NCBI RefSeq assembly: GCF_000170835.1
Contig: NZ_ABCP01000039.1
Location: forward strand, 1 to 32,485
Direction of reading: 5' to 3'
DNA: 32,485 nt
Source: Marinobacter algicola DG893
GTDB lineage: Bacteria; Pseudomonadota; Gammaproteobacteria; Pseudomonadales; Oleiphilaceae
A program made the position numbers and the translations under genes. This document shows, piece by piece, positions 8,868 to 16,771 of the stretch. Numbering within the stretch: position 1 is the stretch's first letter; the number at the start of each line of letters is the position of its first letter. The notes under the pieces are model-generated. The model was not told the origin of the DNA and did no database searches. It saw only the letters and a program-made list of their open reading frames with translations.

Positions 8868-10955
8868 ATGCAGAAAAAGAACGCAACCGTACACCTGCTC
8901 ATCCTTGATCCGTCTCAGAACGACGCCGAGACCCTGGTCAGCCTGCTCCGAAACTCGGGCAAAGCCACGCGAGCCCATCGCATCACGTCCGAGGAAGACC
9001 TTGAAGAAACCCTGAAAACGGGCAACTGGGACCTGCTGTTGGCTCGCGACGATGTTGAACAGGAGTTCGGCGCGGATGGCGCCCTGGCGATGATTCGGCG
9101 CATGGACAAGGACATCCCGTTCATTCTCCTGACCCGCGAGTTCAATCGCGAGCGCACAGTCTCCGTTATGAAAGCCGGTGGACAGGACACGGTTCCGTTC
9201 GAGAATACGGATCAGCTGGTGCTGGTGGTTAACCGGGAACTGGGCGCCCTGGAGGATCGCCGGCGGCGCAGGATTCTCGAATCCCACCTCCGGGAAGCTG
9301 AACAGCGCTGCCAGCTACTGCTGGAAAGTTCCAAAGATGCCATTGCCTACATTAACGATGGTATGCACATCTACGCCAACCAATCGTACATGGAGTTCCT
9401 GGGCTACGACGACATCGACGACCTGATCTGCATCCCGGTGCTCGACACCCTGACGCCGGAAAGCCAGGAAAAGTACAAGGAATTCATGAAATCCTTCGCT
9501 GATAGTGGCGAGGATGGCATGACCATGAACTGCGTCGCCCGCCGCAGTGACGACCAGGAACTCAGCGTCACCATGTCGGTCTCCGCTGCGACGTACGATG
9601 GCGAAACCTGCACCCAGATTGTGATTCAGCCAGAGCACAGTGACGCGGAGCTGGAAGAGAAGATTCGTCAGATCAGCAGCCAGGACCTGCTAACCGGCCT
9701 GTTCAACCGTCAATACCTGATGGATGCCCTTGGCCAAACGATTGCGACGGCCGGCAAGGACAACAAGACTGGTGCTCTGGCCTACATCGCCCTGGACAAT
9801 TTCATGGCCCTGAAAGGTCAGGTGGGCATTGCCGGCGCCGACCTGATGCTTGGCGACCTGGCCACCCTGCTGAAGGAGCAGGCGCCGGAGGATATGGTCC
9901 TCGCCCGCCTCAGCGACGACGCCTTCTGCCTGCTTTGCCAGCCGTGCGAAGAGAAGGTTATGGCGGAGCGATGTGAAGCCATTTGCAAGAAGGTCGAAGA
10001 CCATCTGTTCGATATCAACGGTCGCACGGTACAACTGACCCTCAGCATCGGCGTTGCCGCGATTACGGAAAACGCACCCAAGGCACCGGACCTGATGGGC
10101 CGGGCCCACACCGCCTCATCGGAACTGAAGAAAAAGCCGGGCCATGAACAGGGCAACGGCGTTCTGGTGTACAACCCGGCGGATTACGAGGCCATGGATG
10201 AAAGCAACTCGGTCGATGCCATCCAGAAAGCCCTGGATGACAACCGCTTCAAGCTGCTTTTCCAGCCCATTATCAATCTACGCGGCGAGGGTGAAGAACA
10301 CTACGAGGCCTTCGTCAGGATGCTGAACAAGGACAACGAGGAAGTCTCACCGTACGACTTCCTGCCGCCCGTCGGCCCCTCTGAGATGGCCATCAAGATT
10401 GACCGCTGGGTGATCCTGCAAACCATCAAGCAGCTTTCCAGCCATCGATCACGCGGGCACGATACCCGCCTGTTCCTGAACATAACGGCAGAGACACTGG
10501 AAGACAAAACCTTTACCCCCTGGCTGAGTGTCGCTCTGAAGGCGGCTCGCCTGCCGGGCGACTCACTGATCTTCCAGATCCGTGAAGGTGATGCCAACAA
10601 CTACATGAAACAGGCCAAGGATTTTGCCAAAGCGGTTCACGAACTGCATTGCAAGGTCTCGATCTGCCAGTTCGGGTGCGCCCTGAATCCGTTCAATACG
10701 CTGAAGCATATCGACGTGGACTACGTGAAGATCGACGGTTCGTTCACCGAAGAGCTGCAGAAAAAAGACGACGCCAAGGAAGAGGTCAAGGAAATGGTCA
10801 AGAGCCTGCAGAGTGCCGGCAAGCTGACCATCGTACCTCTGGTAGAAAACGCAGGTGTGCTGGCAACCCTGTGGCAGGCCGGTGTGAACTACATCCAGGG
10901 TTATTACCTGCAGGCACCGGTTCCGGAAATGAACTACGACTTCGGCGACCACTGA
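8868..10955 (+). CDS. fimX: Type IV pilus c-di-GMP receptor FimX
   Basis: FimX is a polar c-di-GMP receptor needed for type IV pilus assembly and twitching. The order of domains matches: an N-terminal receiver-like domain (about 1-125) lacking a clear phosphoacceptor, a PAS domain (about 140-260), a GGDEF domain (about 275-430) and an EAL domain (about 440-690). The cyclase signature is replaced by LSDDAF (348-353), and EAL reads EAF from E480, so neither enzyme should work, while binding could remain, as known for FimX. The ATG at 8868 (MQKKNATVHLLILD) gives 695 residues, close to the P. aeruginosa protein. A GTG at 8844 would add eight. Position before serB and parC supports the identity. 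A TATACAAT box lies at 8817-8824 without a matching -35. Confidence 0.93.
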   Translation: MQKKNATVHLLILDPSQNDAETLVSLLRNSGKATRAHRITSEEDLEETLKTGNWDLLLARDDVEQEFGADGALAMIRRMDKDIPFILLTREFNRERTVSVMKAGGQDTVPFENTDQLVLVVNRELGALEDRRRRRILESHLREAEQRCQLLLESSKDAIAYINDGMHIYANQSYMEFLGYDDIDDLICIPVLDTLTPESQEKYKEFMKSFADSGEDGMTMNCVARRSDDQELSVTMSVSAATYDGETCTQIVIQPEHSDAELEEKIRQISSQDLLTGLFNRQYLMDALGQTIATAGKDNKTGALAYIALDNFMALKGQVGIAGADLMLGDLATLLKEQAPEDMVLARLSDDAFCLLCQPCEEKVMAERCEAICKKVEDHLFDINGRTVQLTLSIGVAAITENAPKAPDLMGRAHTASSELKKKPGHEQGNGVLVYNPADYEAMDESNSVDAIQKALDDNRFKLLFQPIINLRGEGEEHYEAFVRMLNKDNEEVSPYDFLPPVGPSEMAIKIDRWVILQTIKQLSSHRSRGHDTRLFLNITAETLEDKTFTPWLSVALKAARLPGDSLIFQIREGDANNYMKQAKDFAKAVHELHCKVSICQFGCALNPFNTLKHIDVDYVKIDGSFTEELQKKDDAKEEVKEMVKSLQSAGKLTIVPLVENAGVLATLWQAGVNYIQGYYLQAPVPEMNYDFGDH

Positions 10956-10961
10956 AGAATC

Positions 10962-10988
10962 GCACGGCATGGTCGGCCCATGCCGTGC
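10962..10988. terminator. Strong hairpin between convergent fimX and serB
   Basis: GCACGGCATGG pairs perfectly with CCATGCCGTGC (11 bp, 5-base loop) in the 39-base gap between the two stop codons. It is placed to end transcription from both sides. Neither strand has a long T-run directly after the stem, so it may need a partner or act mainly as an RNA end stabiliser. Confidence 0.6.
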
Positions 10989-10994
10989 ACCACA

Positions 10995-12218
10995 CTACCT
11001 TTCCCGGGCCTGCAGACTGTCGCTTTCCCTGAACCCAATCAGGTACAGGATTGCATCCAGCCCCAGAGTCGAAATCGAATGGCGCGCGGACTCCTTGACC
11101 AATGGCTTGGCCCGGAAGGCTACTCCAAGTCCTGCCTGGCTCAGCATGGGCAGATCATTGGCACCGTCACCCACCGCAATCACCTGCTCCCGCGAAATAT
11201 GCTCGCGTTCAGCGATTTCCTGAAGCAATTCCGCCTTGCGTTTGCCATCAACAATCTGGCCCGACACCTTGCCCGTCACCTTGCCGTTCTCAATTTCCAG
11301 CTCGTTGGCGTAGACGTAGTCAATCCCGAGCTTTTTCTGCAGATGACGGGCAAAATAGGTGAAGCCACCGGACAGTATCGCCGTTCGATAGCCCAGGGAT
11401 TTCAGGCTGAGTATCAGGTGTTCCGCGCCTTCGGTCAGGTTCAGGCGGGCGGCGATGCCCTCGAGCACTGATTCATCCAGCCCCTTGAGCAACGCCAGGC
11501 GCTCCGCAAAGCTCTGCCCGAAATCCAGTTCGCCCTGCATGGCTCGCTCGGTAATCTCCGCCACCTGTGCGCCAACGCCCGCTTCCAATGCCAATTCGTC
11601 GATTACTTCGGCGTCGATCAGGGTGGAATCCATATCGAACACCACCAGACGTCGGTTACGGCGGAAGATGGAGTCTTCCTGGAAAGCGATATCCACGTTC
11701 ATCTCACCGGCGATATGCAGGAAATCGGAACGCAGCTGCTCCAGATCAGATGGTGTGCCACGGACAGAGAATTCCACGCAGGCAATGCGGTTTTCGGAGG
11801 AGTTCAGCGACGGCCGGGCAGAAAGCCGGCTGATGTTATCGATGTTCAGGCCATGGCGCGCGGTAATGGCGGATACCCGCGCAATCTGCTCGGCCTTGAT
11901 ATCCCGCGACAGCAGCGTGACGATGTAGCAGGCACGGTTACGCCCCTCCGCCCACTGCTGATACTCCTCGATCGTAATTGGCGCAAACCGCACTTGCAGA
12001 TCCAGCGCATGCAGCCGGAACAGCAGGTCGCGTATTACCGGCGAGGATTTAGACTCATCGGGAATCTCAATCAGGATACCCCAGGTCAGGTGGTCGTGGA
12101 TCACCGCCTGGCCGATATCCAGAATACGCACATCGTACTGCCCCATGATGCCGGTTATCTCCGACGTCAGGCCTGGCTTGTCGCGCCCCGAAACGTTGAT
12201 CAGAACCAGCTCACTCAC
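10995..12218 (-). CDS. serB: Phosphoserine phosphatase SerB
   Basis: SerB removes phosphate from O-phosphoserine in the last step of serine biosynthesis. The 407-residue protein is the long Pseudomonas type: two ACT-like regulatory domains (about 1-180) then a HAD phosphatase. Visible are motif I DMDSTL with nucleophile D195 and D197, motif II ILSGGF and motif [13 protein letters not shown]. The frame is open to 12275, but GTG at 12218 gives [20 protein letters not shown], the normal family N-terminus, and AGAGGAG lies 10 bases upstream. This start overlaps the parC stop by 8 bases (GTGAGTGA), so translation is probably coupled to parC. The ACT domains suggest amino-acid feedback, but the ligand cannot be read from the sequence. 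Confidence 0.95.
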   Translation of the reverse strand: MSELVLINVSGRDKPGLTSEITGIMGQYDVRILDIGQAVIHDHLTWGILIEIPDESKSSPVIRDLLFRLHALDLQVRFAPITIEEYQQWAEGRNRACYIVTLLSRDIKAEQIARVSAITARHGLNIDNISRLSARPSLNSSENRIACVEFSVRGTPSDLEQLRSDFLHIAGEMNVDIAFQEDSIFRRNRRLVVFDMDSTLIDAEVIDELALEAGVGAQVAEITERAMQGELDFGQSFAERLALLKGLDESVLEGIAARLNLTEGAEHLILSLKSLGYRTAILSGGFTYFARHLQKKLGIDYVYANELEIENGKVTGKVSGQIVDGKRKAELLQEIAEREHISREQVIAVGDGANDLPMLSQAGLGVAFRAKPLVKESARHSISTLGLDAILYLIGFRESDSLQARER

Positions 12219-14535
12219 TGTCAGGCTGCTCCTCTGCATTGGCAACGGTGTCTGCATCGGAAACGCCTGCAGCATTGCTGGCTGACTGAATCACATCTAT
12301 GGCGTCCACTCTCTGAAGTCCGCGAGGCAGTTTGTGGCCACGGCGGCCACGCTCACCCAGGTAGTGTTCCAGGTCGCTGAACTGAAGCCCCATCTTGCGC
12401 TTGCCGGCACGAATCTCCAGTTGATCGTCCTCTGCGAAAACGGCGACAGCAACCACATACTCTTCCCGGTTCTGCACCCGCGCCGAGGGAATGCTGATAA
12501 TCTTGTTGCCCTTGCCTTTTGCGAGCTCTGGCAGCTCGCTCAGCGGGAACACCAGCATCCGGCCTTCATTGGAAATGGCACCAAGATACAGTGGCTTGTC
12601 CGAGTTGGGCACCACCACGGGTGACATGATTTTCGCCCCTTTCGGTACCGACACCACGGCCTTGCCGTTGCGGTTTTTGCTGATCATGTCATCGAGCGAG
12701 GTCACAAACCCGTAGCCGCCATCGGTGACCAACAACACCCTCCGCGCCGGGTCGCCCATCAGCAGTCCGGAGAAAGTTGCACCCGACGGTGGATTGATGC
12801 GGCCGCTCAGGGGCTCGCCCTGCCCCCGTGCCGACGGAAATGTGTGGGCAACCAGGGAGTAGGCGCGCCCGGTGGAATCCAGGAATACCGCCTGCTGATT
12901 GTTACGCCCCTTCGCGGCCATGGCAAACGCATCGCCTGCTTTATAGCTAAGGCCCTCGGGCTCAATATCATGGCCCTTGGCCGCTCTCACCCAACCTTTC
13001 TCCGACAGAACAACCGTCACCGGATCGTTGGAAACCAGTTCGGTTTCGCTGAAGGCCTTGGCTTCCCGGCGTTCGACAATCGGTGAACGACGATCATCGC
13101 CATAGGTTTCTGCATCCGCCAGCAATTCATCCTTGATCAGCTCGCGCAGGCGGTCCTCGGAGCCGAGAATCGACTGCAGCTCATCCCGCTCAGCCGACAG
13201 CTCGTCCTGTTCGCCACGGATCTTCATTTCCTCAAGCTTGGCCAGGTGGCGCAACTTCAACTCAAGAATGGCTTCAGCCTGCTCCCCAGACAGTCCAAAG
13301 CGCGACATCAATTCAGCCTTGGGTTTATCTTCGTAGCGGATAATCGCGATAACTTCGTCGATGTTCAGATAGGCCACCAACAGGCCTTCAAGAATATGCA
13401 GGCGCGCCAGGACCTTATCCAGCCTGTGTTGCAGGCGCCGGGTGACAGTGGTGCGACGGAAGCTGAGCCACTCCGTCAGCATTTCGCGCAGGCCCTTCAC
13501 GCCCGGGCGGCCGTCATTGCCGATGACGTTGATATTCACCCGATAGGTCTTTTCCAGATCAGTGCTGGCAAAGAGGTGGGCCATCAGCCCTTCCTGATCC
13601 ACACGATTGGAGCGCGGAACAATCACCAGACGGGTCGGGTTTTCGTGGTCGGATTCGTCGCGCAGATCCGCGACCATCGGCAACTTCTTGGTCTGCATCT
13701 GCTGGGCGATCTGCTCCAGCACCCGGTTCCCGGAAACCTGATGAGGCAGATCCGTCACCACGATTTCTCCGCTCTCATTGATCCAGCGCGCACGCATTCT
13801 CAGCGAACCCCGACCGGTCTCGTACATCTGACGGATGTCCTTGCGAGGCGTAATAATCTCCGCGTACGTGGGAAAGTCCGGCCCCTGGACATGCTCACAC
13901 AGGTCATCGGTGGTGGCCTCCGGCTGGTCGAGCAGCCTCACACAGGCAGCTGCCACCTCCCGGACATTATGGGGCGGGATGTCGGTTGCCATACCCACGG
14001 CAATACCGGTGGTGCCGTTCAAAAGTACGTGAGGCAGCCTCGCGGGCAACACCGAAGGCTCGTCCATGGTGCCATCAAAGTTTGGCACCCAGTCCACAGT
14101 GCCTTGCCCGAGCTCACTGAGAAGGACATCCGCGAATTTCGCGAGTCGGGATTCGGTATAACGCATGGCCGCGAACGATTTAGGGTCATCAGGCGCGCCC
14201 CAGTTGCCCTGGCCATCAACCAGTGGGTAACGATAGGAAAACGGCTGGGCCATCAATACCATGGCTTCGTAACACGCACTGTCGCCGTGGGGGTGAAATT
14301 TACCCAGGACATCGCCCACCGTACGGGCGGACTTCTTGTATTTTGAGGTAGATTTCAGACCAAGCTCGGACATGGCGTAGATAATGCGCCGCTGCACCGG
14401 CTTCAATCCGTCTCCGACATTGGGCAACGCCCTGTCCAGGATGACGTACATGGAGTAGTCGAGGTAGGCCTTTTCGGTATAGTCCCTCAGTGAGACCCGC
14501 TCAAAGCCTTCATCCGTGGTCTGAAACTCTGGCAT
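12211..14535 (-). CDS. parC: DNA topoisomerase IV subunit A
   Basis: ParC is the DNA-breaking subunit of topoisomerase IV, which unlinks daughter chromosomes. The 774-residue protein has the breakage-reunion domain at the N-terminus, with catalytic Y126 in [10 protein letters not shown], and a C-terminal beta-pinwheel-like region with degenerate repeats (about 500-740). The quinolone-determining region reads [10 protein letters not shown], keeping S86 and E90 (S80 and E84 in E. coli), so there is no classical resistance change. ParC rather than GyrA is indicated by the gene context and a C-terminal domain without a clear GyrA box. It is divergent from a small membrane protein gene and overlaps serB. 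Its partner parE is 5.5 kb away on the same strand. Confidence 0.96.
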   Translation of the reverse strand: MPEFQTTDEGFERVSLRDYTEKAYLDYSMYVILDRALPNVGDGLKPVQRRIIYAMSELGLKSTSKYKKSARTVGDVLGKFHPHGDSACYEAMVLMAQPFSYRYPLVDGQGNWGAPDDPKSFAAMRYTESRLAKFADVLLSELGQGTVDWVPNFDGTMDEPSVLPARLPHVLLNGTTGIAVGMATDIPPHNVREVAAACVRLLDQPEATTDDLCEHVQGPDFPTYAEIITPRKDIRQMYETGRGSLRMRARWINESGEIVVTDLPHQVSGNRVLEQIAQQMQTKKLPMVADLRDESDHENPTRLVIVPRSNRVDQEGLMAHLFASTDLEKTYRVNINVIGNDGRPGVKGLREMLTEWLSFRRTTVTRRLQHRLDKVLARLHILEGLLVAYLNIDEVIAIIRYEDKPKAELMSRFGLSGEQAEAILELKLRHLAKLEEMKIRGEQDELSAERDELQSILGSEDRLRELIKDELLADAETYGDDRRSPIVERREAKAFSETELVSNDPVTVVLSEKGWVRAAKGHDIEPEGLSYKAGDAFAMAAKGRNNQQAVFLDSTGRAYSLVAHTFPSARGQGEPLSGRINPPSGATFSGLLMGDPARRVLLVTDGGYGFVTSLDDMISKNRNGKAVVSVPKGAKIMSPVVVPNSDKPLYLGAISNEGRMLVFPLSELPELAKGKGNKIISIPSARVQNREEYVVAVAVFAEDDQLEIRAGKRKMGLQFSDLEHYLGERGRRGHKLPRGLQRVDAIDVIQSASNAAGVSDADTVANAEEQPDSE
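12229..12235 (-). promoter_or_regulatory. Ribosome binding site for serB inside the parC coding end
   Basis: AGAGGAG on the minus strand lies 10 bases before the GTG at 12218, within the last codons of parC. It decides the serB start and implies coupled translation. Confidence 0.6.
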
Positions 14536-14746
14536 GGATGCCCCTTTATTATTGCCTGATATGAATTCCGCTGGTTATTCCGGCCAACGGCCGGGACTGC
14601 ACATTATATGGAGGCGGGAACAGATACACCAACACCCCATCAAATTTCCAATAGCGGAATTCCCGCATGGAGAGAGTGTAACCCTCACCGTATGCTCGCC
14701 ATCAGTAAACGATGATCAGTTTCACGACATCCACGAGTGGAGAACT

Positions 14747-14986
14747 ATGAGACCCAACCTGAAAGCCTGCGGGCAGGCGCTGATCACGGCCATGGTGAAC
14801 GCTGTTCTTGCTCTCACCCTAATGCTCCTGGTGGAGTTTGCCATAACCGGCACTTTTCAACTGGCAGGCCCCTATCTGTGGGCAGGATTACTCATCGGGC
14901 TGGTTATATTCTTCGCTCAGTTCTGGCGCCAGCGCCATCTCTGTCGGAACGGACAATCGACTCAGGAGTCCCCGGATACGCTTTGA
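14747..14986 (+). CDS. Small two-helix membrane protein, unknown function
   Basis: I do not recognise this 79-residue protein. It has two predicted membrane helices (about 11-33 and 40-58) joined by a short loop with TGTFQLAGPY, and a basic then polar C-terminal tail (FWRQRHLCRNGQS), so both ends are probably cytoplasmic. ATG 14747 is chosen because GGAG lies 4 bases upstream. The longer reading from 14534 begins with non-membrane, low-quality sequence and overlaps the parC start. It stands alone between divergent parC and convergent yceI. Confidence 0.6.
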   Translation: MRPNLKACGQALITAMVNAVLALTLMLLVEFAITGTFQLAGPYLWAGLLIGLVIFFAQFWRQRHLCRNGQSTQESPDTL

Positions 14987-15045
14987 AGGTATTTCTGCTC
15001 ACCACGACGCAGGGGCAGCTTCAGATAGAGAGAAGAGAGATTCGC

Positions 15046-15074
15046 GCCACCTCTGGTTAAACACCAAAGGTGGC
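15046..15074. terminator. Hairpin between the small membrane gene and yceI
   Basis: GCCACCT (15046-15052) pairs with AGGTGGC (15068-15074). After one mismatch the stem continues TGGT/ACCA around a 5-base loop. It sits between convergent genes, 15 bases beyond the yceI stop. The minus strand continues into a pyrimidine-rich tract (GCGAATCTCTCTTC), so it could serve yceI best. Confidence 0.6.
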
Positions 15075-15088
15075 CCTATACGCAATCG

Positions 15089-15670
15089 TTACTGGCGAAT
15101 GCCTTCCACAGAAATAATCATCTCAACGGTTTCAGACGCCTTGCCCAGATCCATCGGAATACCGAAGTCCGTCAGCTTGAATTCGGTTTCAGCTTCAAAC
15201 CCCATGCGATAGCCACCCCACGGATCGTCACCGTGCCCGAGCATTTCCACGTCCAGGGTGATCTCTTTCGTCACACCACGCAGGGTCAGGTCCCCGACGA
15301 TATCGGCCTCGCCGTCATCGTCTACAACCACTTTTTTGCTCTTGAAGGTGGCTTCCGGGAACTCGCTGACATACAGGAAGTCTTCGGAGCGAAGATGCTT
15401 GTCACGCTCCGCATGATTGGAGTCAACACTGGATGTGTCCACGGCAACCTCAACTGAGCTGTTCGCCGGGTTTTCCGCATCGTAAACAAACTCACCATCG
15501 AAATCGTTGAACCGGCCATACAGCCAGCTATAGCCCAGATGGGAAATCTTGAAGGTAATAAACTGGTGGGAACCCTTGGTATCAAAAGCATAGGTTCCAC
15601 TATGCTCGGACGCCTGGGCTCCGCCAGACACCGTGAGTGCAACCGCAGATGCAAGCAGCAGTTTTTTCAT
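15089..15670 (-). CDS. YceI family periplasmic lipocalin-like protein
   Basis: YceI proteins are secreted beta-barrels that bind polyisoprenoid or quinone-like lipids. E. coli YceI is periplasmic and induced by base or osmotic stress. The 193-residue product has a signal peptide (KKLLLASAVALTVSGGAQA, likely cut before SEHSG) and the family features: a DTKGSHQFITFKISHLGYSW strand pair, NHAERDKHLRSEDFL, and DLTLRGVTKEITLDVE. ATG 15670 is chosen because AAGGAG lies exactly 6 bases upstream. ATG at 15676 directly abuts that site. It follows the cytochrome b561 gene by 53 bases, the same pairing as yceJ-yceI in E. coli, which suggests a shared envelope or quinone-related role. Confidence 0.92.
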   Translation of the reverse strand: MKKLLLASAVALTVSGGAQASEHSGTYAFDTKGSHQFITFKISHLGYSWLYGRFNDFDGEFVYDAENPANSSVEVAVDTSSVDSNHAERDKHLRSEDFLYVSEFPEATFKSKKVVVDDDGEADIVGDLTLRGVTKEITLDVEMLGHGDDPWGGYRMGFEAETEFKLTDFGIPMDLGKASETVEMIISVEGIRQ

Positions 15671-15723
15671 GTTCATCTCCTTGTTGAAACAGCCCGTAGG
15701 CACGATTGAATCGATAGTCTGAA

Positions 15724-16284
15724 TTACGATTGGCGGCGACCTGAACCCAACATACGCCGAAGGGTGTCGTCCCGGTCAATCAGGTGATGCTTGATTGCTG
15801 CCAGGGCGTGTACCCCGGCAAGTACAACGAGTGCCCAGGTCGACCAGTAATGAACAAGCCCGGCAGTGTCTTCCATCCCCTTAATCTGGCCGGTCACCGA
15901 AGGTACATCAAACCAGTTGAACACACTGATCGAGGACCCATCCGCCGTCGAAATGAGATACCCACTGGCCATGGCTACAAAAATCAGCACATAGAGAAGA
16001 GAGTGTGCGCCATGAGCCGCCAACACTTCCAGTCGGCTATGGCTCGGAAGTGCACGCGGCAGCGGATTGAACAACCGCCACACCAGACGAAACAGCATGA
16101 CCAACAGCAGCAATATACCGACACTTCTATGAATATCCGGGCCGGTGCGATACCAGTCGTCGTAATAGGAGAGATCGACCATCCAAAAACCCAGCCCAAA
16201 GAGGCCAAACACAGCTACGGCCACCAGCCAGTGAATGGCCACGGATACCACACCAAAGTTACTGCTCGAATTGCGTACCTGCAT
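15724..16284 (-). CDS. Cytochrome b561 family membrane protein (YceJ-like)
   Basis: Bacterial b561 proteins are four-helix, di-haem membrane proteins that pass electrons to or from quinones. The 186-residue product has helices at about 14-32, 50-67, 90-112 and 147-170. Candidate haem-ligand histidines are in AIHWLV, DIHRSVGI, HGAHSLLYV and VHALAAIKHH. The start at 16284 (MQVRNSSSNFG) was chosen because it gives the usual short N-terminus. The ribosome site there is poor, and the frame is open to 16380. It is first in an operon with yceI. The substrate is not evident; superoxide oxidase activity of the related CybB is one possibility. Confidence 0.9.
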   Translation of the reverse strand: MQVRNSSSNFGVVSVAIHWLVAVAVFGLFGLGFWMVDLSYYDDWYRTGPDIHRSVGILLLLVMLFRLVWRLFNPLPRALPSHSRLEVLAAHGAHSLLYVLIFVAMASGYLISTADGSSISVFNWFDVPSVTGQIKGMEDTAGLVHYWSTWALVVLAGVHALAAIKHHLIDRDDTLRRMLGSGRRQS

Positions 16285-16331
16285 GACGCTTAACGCCCCG
16301 CTCCCTGAAACCAGACAAGATCGATCACACC

Positions 16332-16360
16332 AGTTTAGGAAGAGCCCAGTGCAAAACCAA
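16332..16360 (-). promoter_or_regulatory. Candidate sigma-70 promoter of the cytochrome b561-yceI operon
   Basis: On the minus strand TTGGTT (16360-16355) and TAAACT (16337-16332) are separated by exactly 17 bases, about 50 bases before the b561 start. A short inverted repeat, CAAAA-TG-TTTTG (16362-16373), lies just upstream of the -35 and could bind a regulator. Confidence 0.4.
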
Positions 16361-16395
16361 TCAAAATGTTTTGGATACAAAGATCAGGATTTCTG

Positions 16396-16521
16396 ATGAA
16401 GAAGCCCATACGCACGATCCCTTATACCTTTGGTCTGATACGGGTTTTACGGATTGTGGAAAACAATGGCTGCGATAGACTTTTTGCATACTTTATTTAC
16501 CCGGTTCGGGTCACTCAGTGA
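16396..16521 (+). CDS. Possible 41-residue small protein
   Basis: This frame begins with ATG after AGGA at a 6-base spacing and encodes a basic peptide starting MKKPIRTIPYTFGLIRVLRI and ending FAYFIYPVRVTQ. Family unknown. It is ahead of the 15-codon ORF on the same strand, 15 bases apart. Against it: ATA and TTA codons are rare in this GC-rich setting, and nothing else shows it is translated. It may be chance. Confidence 0.25.
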   Translation: MKKPIRTIPYTFGLIRVLRIVENNGCDRLFAYFIYPVRVTQ

Positions 16522-16536
16522 ACGAGAGGAATAAAC

Positions 16537-16584
16537 ATGGAACTTGAATTCGACGAATCCGTCGCAGTACCCAGCAACAACTGA
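16537..16584 (+). CDS. Possible 15-residue peptide or leader ORF
   Basis: The frame encodes MELEFDESVAVPSNN, an acidic 15-residue peptide, and has one of the best ribosome sites in the window: GAGAGGA with 6 bases to ATG. An 8-bp hairpin follows 6 bases after the stop, so it resembles a leader peptide with a downstream structure, although no run of one regulatory codon is present. It lies 187 bases upstream of the EAL gene. It is too short for homology judgement. Confidence 0.35.
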   Translation: MELEFDESVAVPSNN

Positions 16585-16590
16585 TTTCCT

Positions 16591-16609
16591 GCAGCTCCCC
16601 CGGAGCTGC
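16591..16609 (+). terminator. GC-rich hairpin after the 15-codon ORF
   Basis: GCAGCTCC and GGAGCTGC form a perfect 8-bp stem with a CCC loop. No T-run follows, so it is not a classical intrinsic terminator. It could be an RNA-stabilising or attenuator-like element. Confidence 0.35.
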
Positions 16610-16771
16610 CGGACACCGCCCCTGCAGCCTACCCTGTGCATCGCCACCTGGCGTCGCCTGTTTTTACATGAAATAGTGGTAATAACCCGCTGTTTTTGGC
16701 ACTCTTCTGTCTAGCTAAACCATCCTGTTCATTCTGACTGCATTACTCATCGATAATCAGTGGAATGCGAC

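Larger units (their letters stand above)
16285..16771. other. 487-base intergenic region between b561 and EAL genes
   Basis: This is the longest gap in the window. From left to right it holds the b561 promoter on the minus strand (16332-16360), a possible 41-codon ORF (16396-16521), a small hairpin ACCCG-GTT-CGGGT (16499-16511), a possible 15-codon ORF with a strong ribosome site (16537-16584), an 8-bp GC-rich hairpin (16591-16609), and a weak hairpin followed by TTTTT (16642-16665). The last 100 bases, which should hold the EAL promoter, show no convincing -35/-10 pair. Confidence 0.6.

Noticed and set aside
13246..14346. A 366-codon open frame on the plus strand
   Set aside because: It is antisense to parC, which is certain. 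Composition (His, Gln, Arg rich) is typical of shadow frames.
16537..16671. Read-through of the TGA in the 15-codon ORF, giving a longer selenoprotein-like or recoded product
   Set aside because: The frame continues for 28 codons, but the hairpin is short and not of the SECIS type, and the continuation is Pro/Ala-rich without family features.
16692..16712. A sigma-54-like TTGGCAC upstream of the EAL gene
   Set aside because: The -12 half is absent at the correct distance (TGTCT).
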